In this document: piece by piece, positions 63,596 through 64,000 of the stretch
Layout of the letters: each line of letters begins with the position of its first letter
Position numbering within the stretch: the first letter of the stretch is position 1
DNA from: Candidatus Dechloromonas phosphoritropha
Lineage (GTDB): Bacteria; Pseudomonadota; Gammaproteobacteria; Burkholderiales; Rhodocyclaceae
Assembly: GCA_016722705.1 (NCBI GenBank)
Contig: JADKGN010000004.1
Location: 186,001 to 250,000 of the forward strand
Reading direction: 5' to 3'
DNA length: 64,000 nucleotides
Position numbers and translations under genes: made by a program
Notes under the pieces: generated by a model
Seen by the model: the letters and a program-made list of their open reading frames with translations, nothing else
Databases searched by the model: none
What the model was told of the DNA's origin: nothing

Positions 63596-64000
63596 TCAGG
63601 ACGGATTACCGGACATTCTCAAGCGGACAAGTTCCGGATCGTCGCCGCGGTCGATCAGGATACGTCTGACGCGTTCCTGCCAGACTTCGCCGAACAGGCG
63701 TCTTGCCGAAACGTCAGCCGTGCCGCTCACGACAGAAGCGAGCAAGCCGCCGAGGCGAGGGTCAGCGGGAACGCTTTCGAGGTGTAATTCGCAGTCGACC
63801 GCAACATTCGTGTCCCGACGCATAAAGGACATGCCGCTGCTGCCGGCGACGCCGAATTGCAGCAGATTACGCCGGCTGTAGCGGCCGCCCAGCCCCTTGA
63901 AGCCGCCTTCGCCGGCAGCGCCGGTGAGCAGCCCGGCGACGCTGGCGATGACACCGGCCACGCCACTATCGATGTTTTCACGGAGCGCCACCGCAATATT
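63596..64000 (-). CDS. C-terminal part of an unrecognised protein
   Basis: The frame is open to the right edge of the window (at least 134 residues: NIAVALRENIDSGVAGVIAS...) and stops at 63596. It contains a Gly-rich stretch (AAGEGGFKGLGGRYSRRN) and a beta-rich middle, LQFGVAGSSGMSFMRRDTNVAVDCELHL. I do not recognise the family. It reads in the same direction as the fadD genes, 73 bp upstream of them. Confidence 0.6.
   Translation of the reverse strand, partial: NIAVALRENIDSGVAGVIASVAGLLTGAAGEGGFKGLGGRYSRRNLLQFGVAGSSGMSFMRRDTNVAVDCELHLESVPADPRLGGLLASVVSGTADVSARRLFGEVWQERVRRILIDRGDDPELVRLRMSGNPS

Overview
The window looks like a chromosome segment of a GC-rich betaproteobacterium. I infer a Rhodocyclaceae-like organism from the gene set and from how the proteins read, not from a database search. 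The left half (about 1-33 kb) is an accessory region full of insertion-sequence debris. The right half (about 33-64 kb) is dense housekeeping DNA with few signs of transfer. I see no rRNA, tRNA or CRISPR array.

Left accessory region. It opens with an IS630 transposase fragment, an IS4-type fragment and the 3' end of an IS91-type element. Then come a two-gene carboxynorspermidine pathway (nspC and its dehydrogenase), a decayed phosphoglucomutase fragment and a secreted beta-helix protein. From 19.6 kb back to 6.0 kb lies one nine-gene minus-strand array that reads as a defence locus: SNF2 helicase, KilA-N protein, DUF2130 protein, IetA (AAA ATPase), IetS (subtilisin-like protease), a type III-like DNA methyltransferase (Mod), MntA, HepT and a type III-like helicase-nuclease (Res). 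Gaps are 70 bp or less and several genes overlap. Three recognisable modules are combined: a Mod/Res pair, IetAS and a MntA/HepT toxin-antitoxin pair inserted between Mod and Res. The SNF2/KilA-N/DUF2130 part is, to my knowledge, not a named system.

Behind the array come phosphomannomutase, a YheT-type hydrolase, an NTF2-like protein, a DUF523-like protein and an SGNH hydrolase. A mobile-element cluster follows (24.3-31.1 kb). It holds a truncated and a complete copy of the same IS4-family element, a pair of inverted ~115 bp repeats, and an IS91-type element whose transposase was split by an IS1634-family element. A 7 bp target duplication proves that last insertion. The IS91 end carries a 48 bp near-perfect palindrome next to CTTG. 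A complete pgm gene ends the accessory part.

Right region: a small membrane protein, a NUDIX hydrolase, alaS, ugpQ-ugpB (glycerophosphodiester use), an AcrAB-TolC-like RND pump operon with a distal AcrR-type regulator and a matching 24 bp operator, a DEAD-box RNA helicase, a PP2C phosphatase, glycolate oxidase glcDEF beside a glycerate kinase remnant, a cobalamin adenosyltransferase group, a crotonase, a decayed acyl-CoA dehydrogenase, a cNMP-binding/GGDEF protein, DAHP synthase, a DEDDh exonuclease, an MFS transporter, a 53-residue Cys-rich protein and two tandem fadD paralogues. The last gene runs off the right edge.
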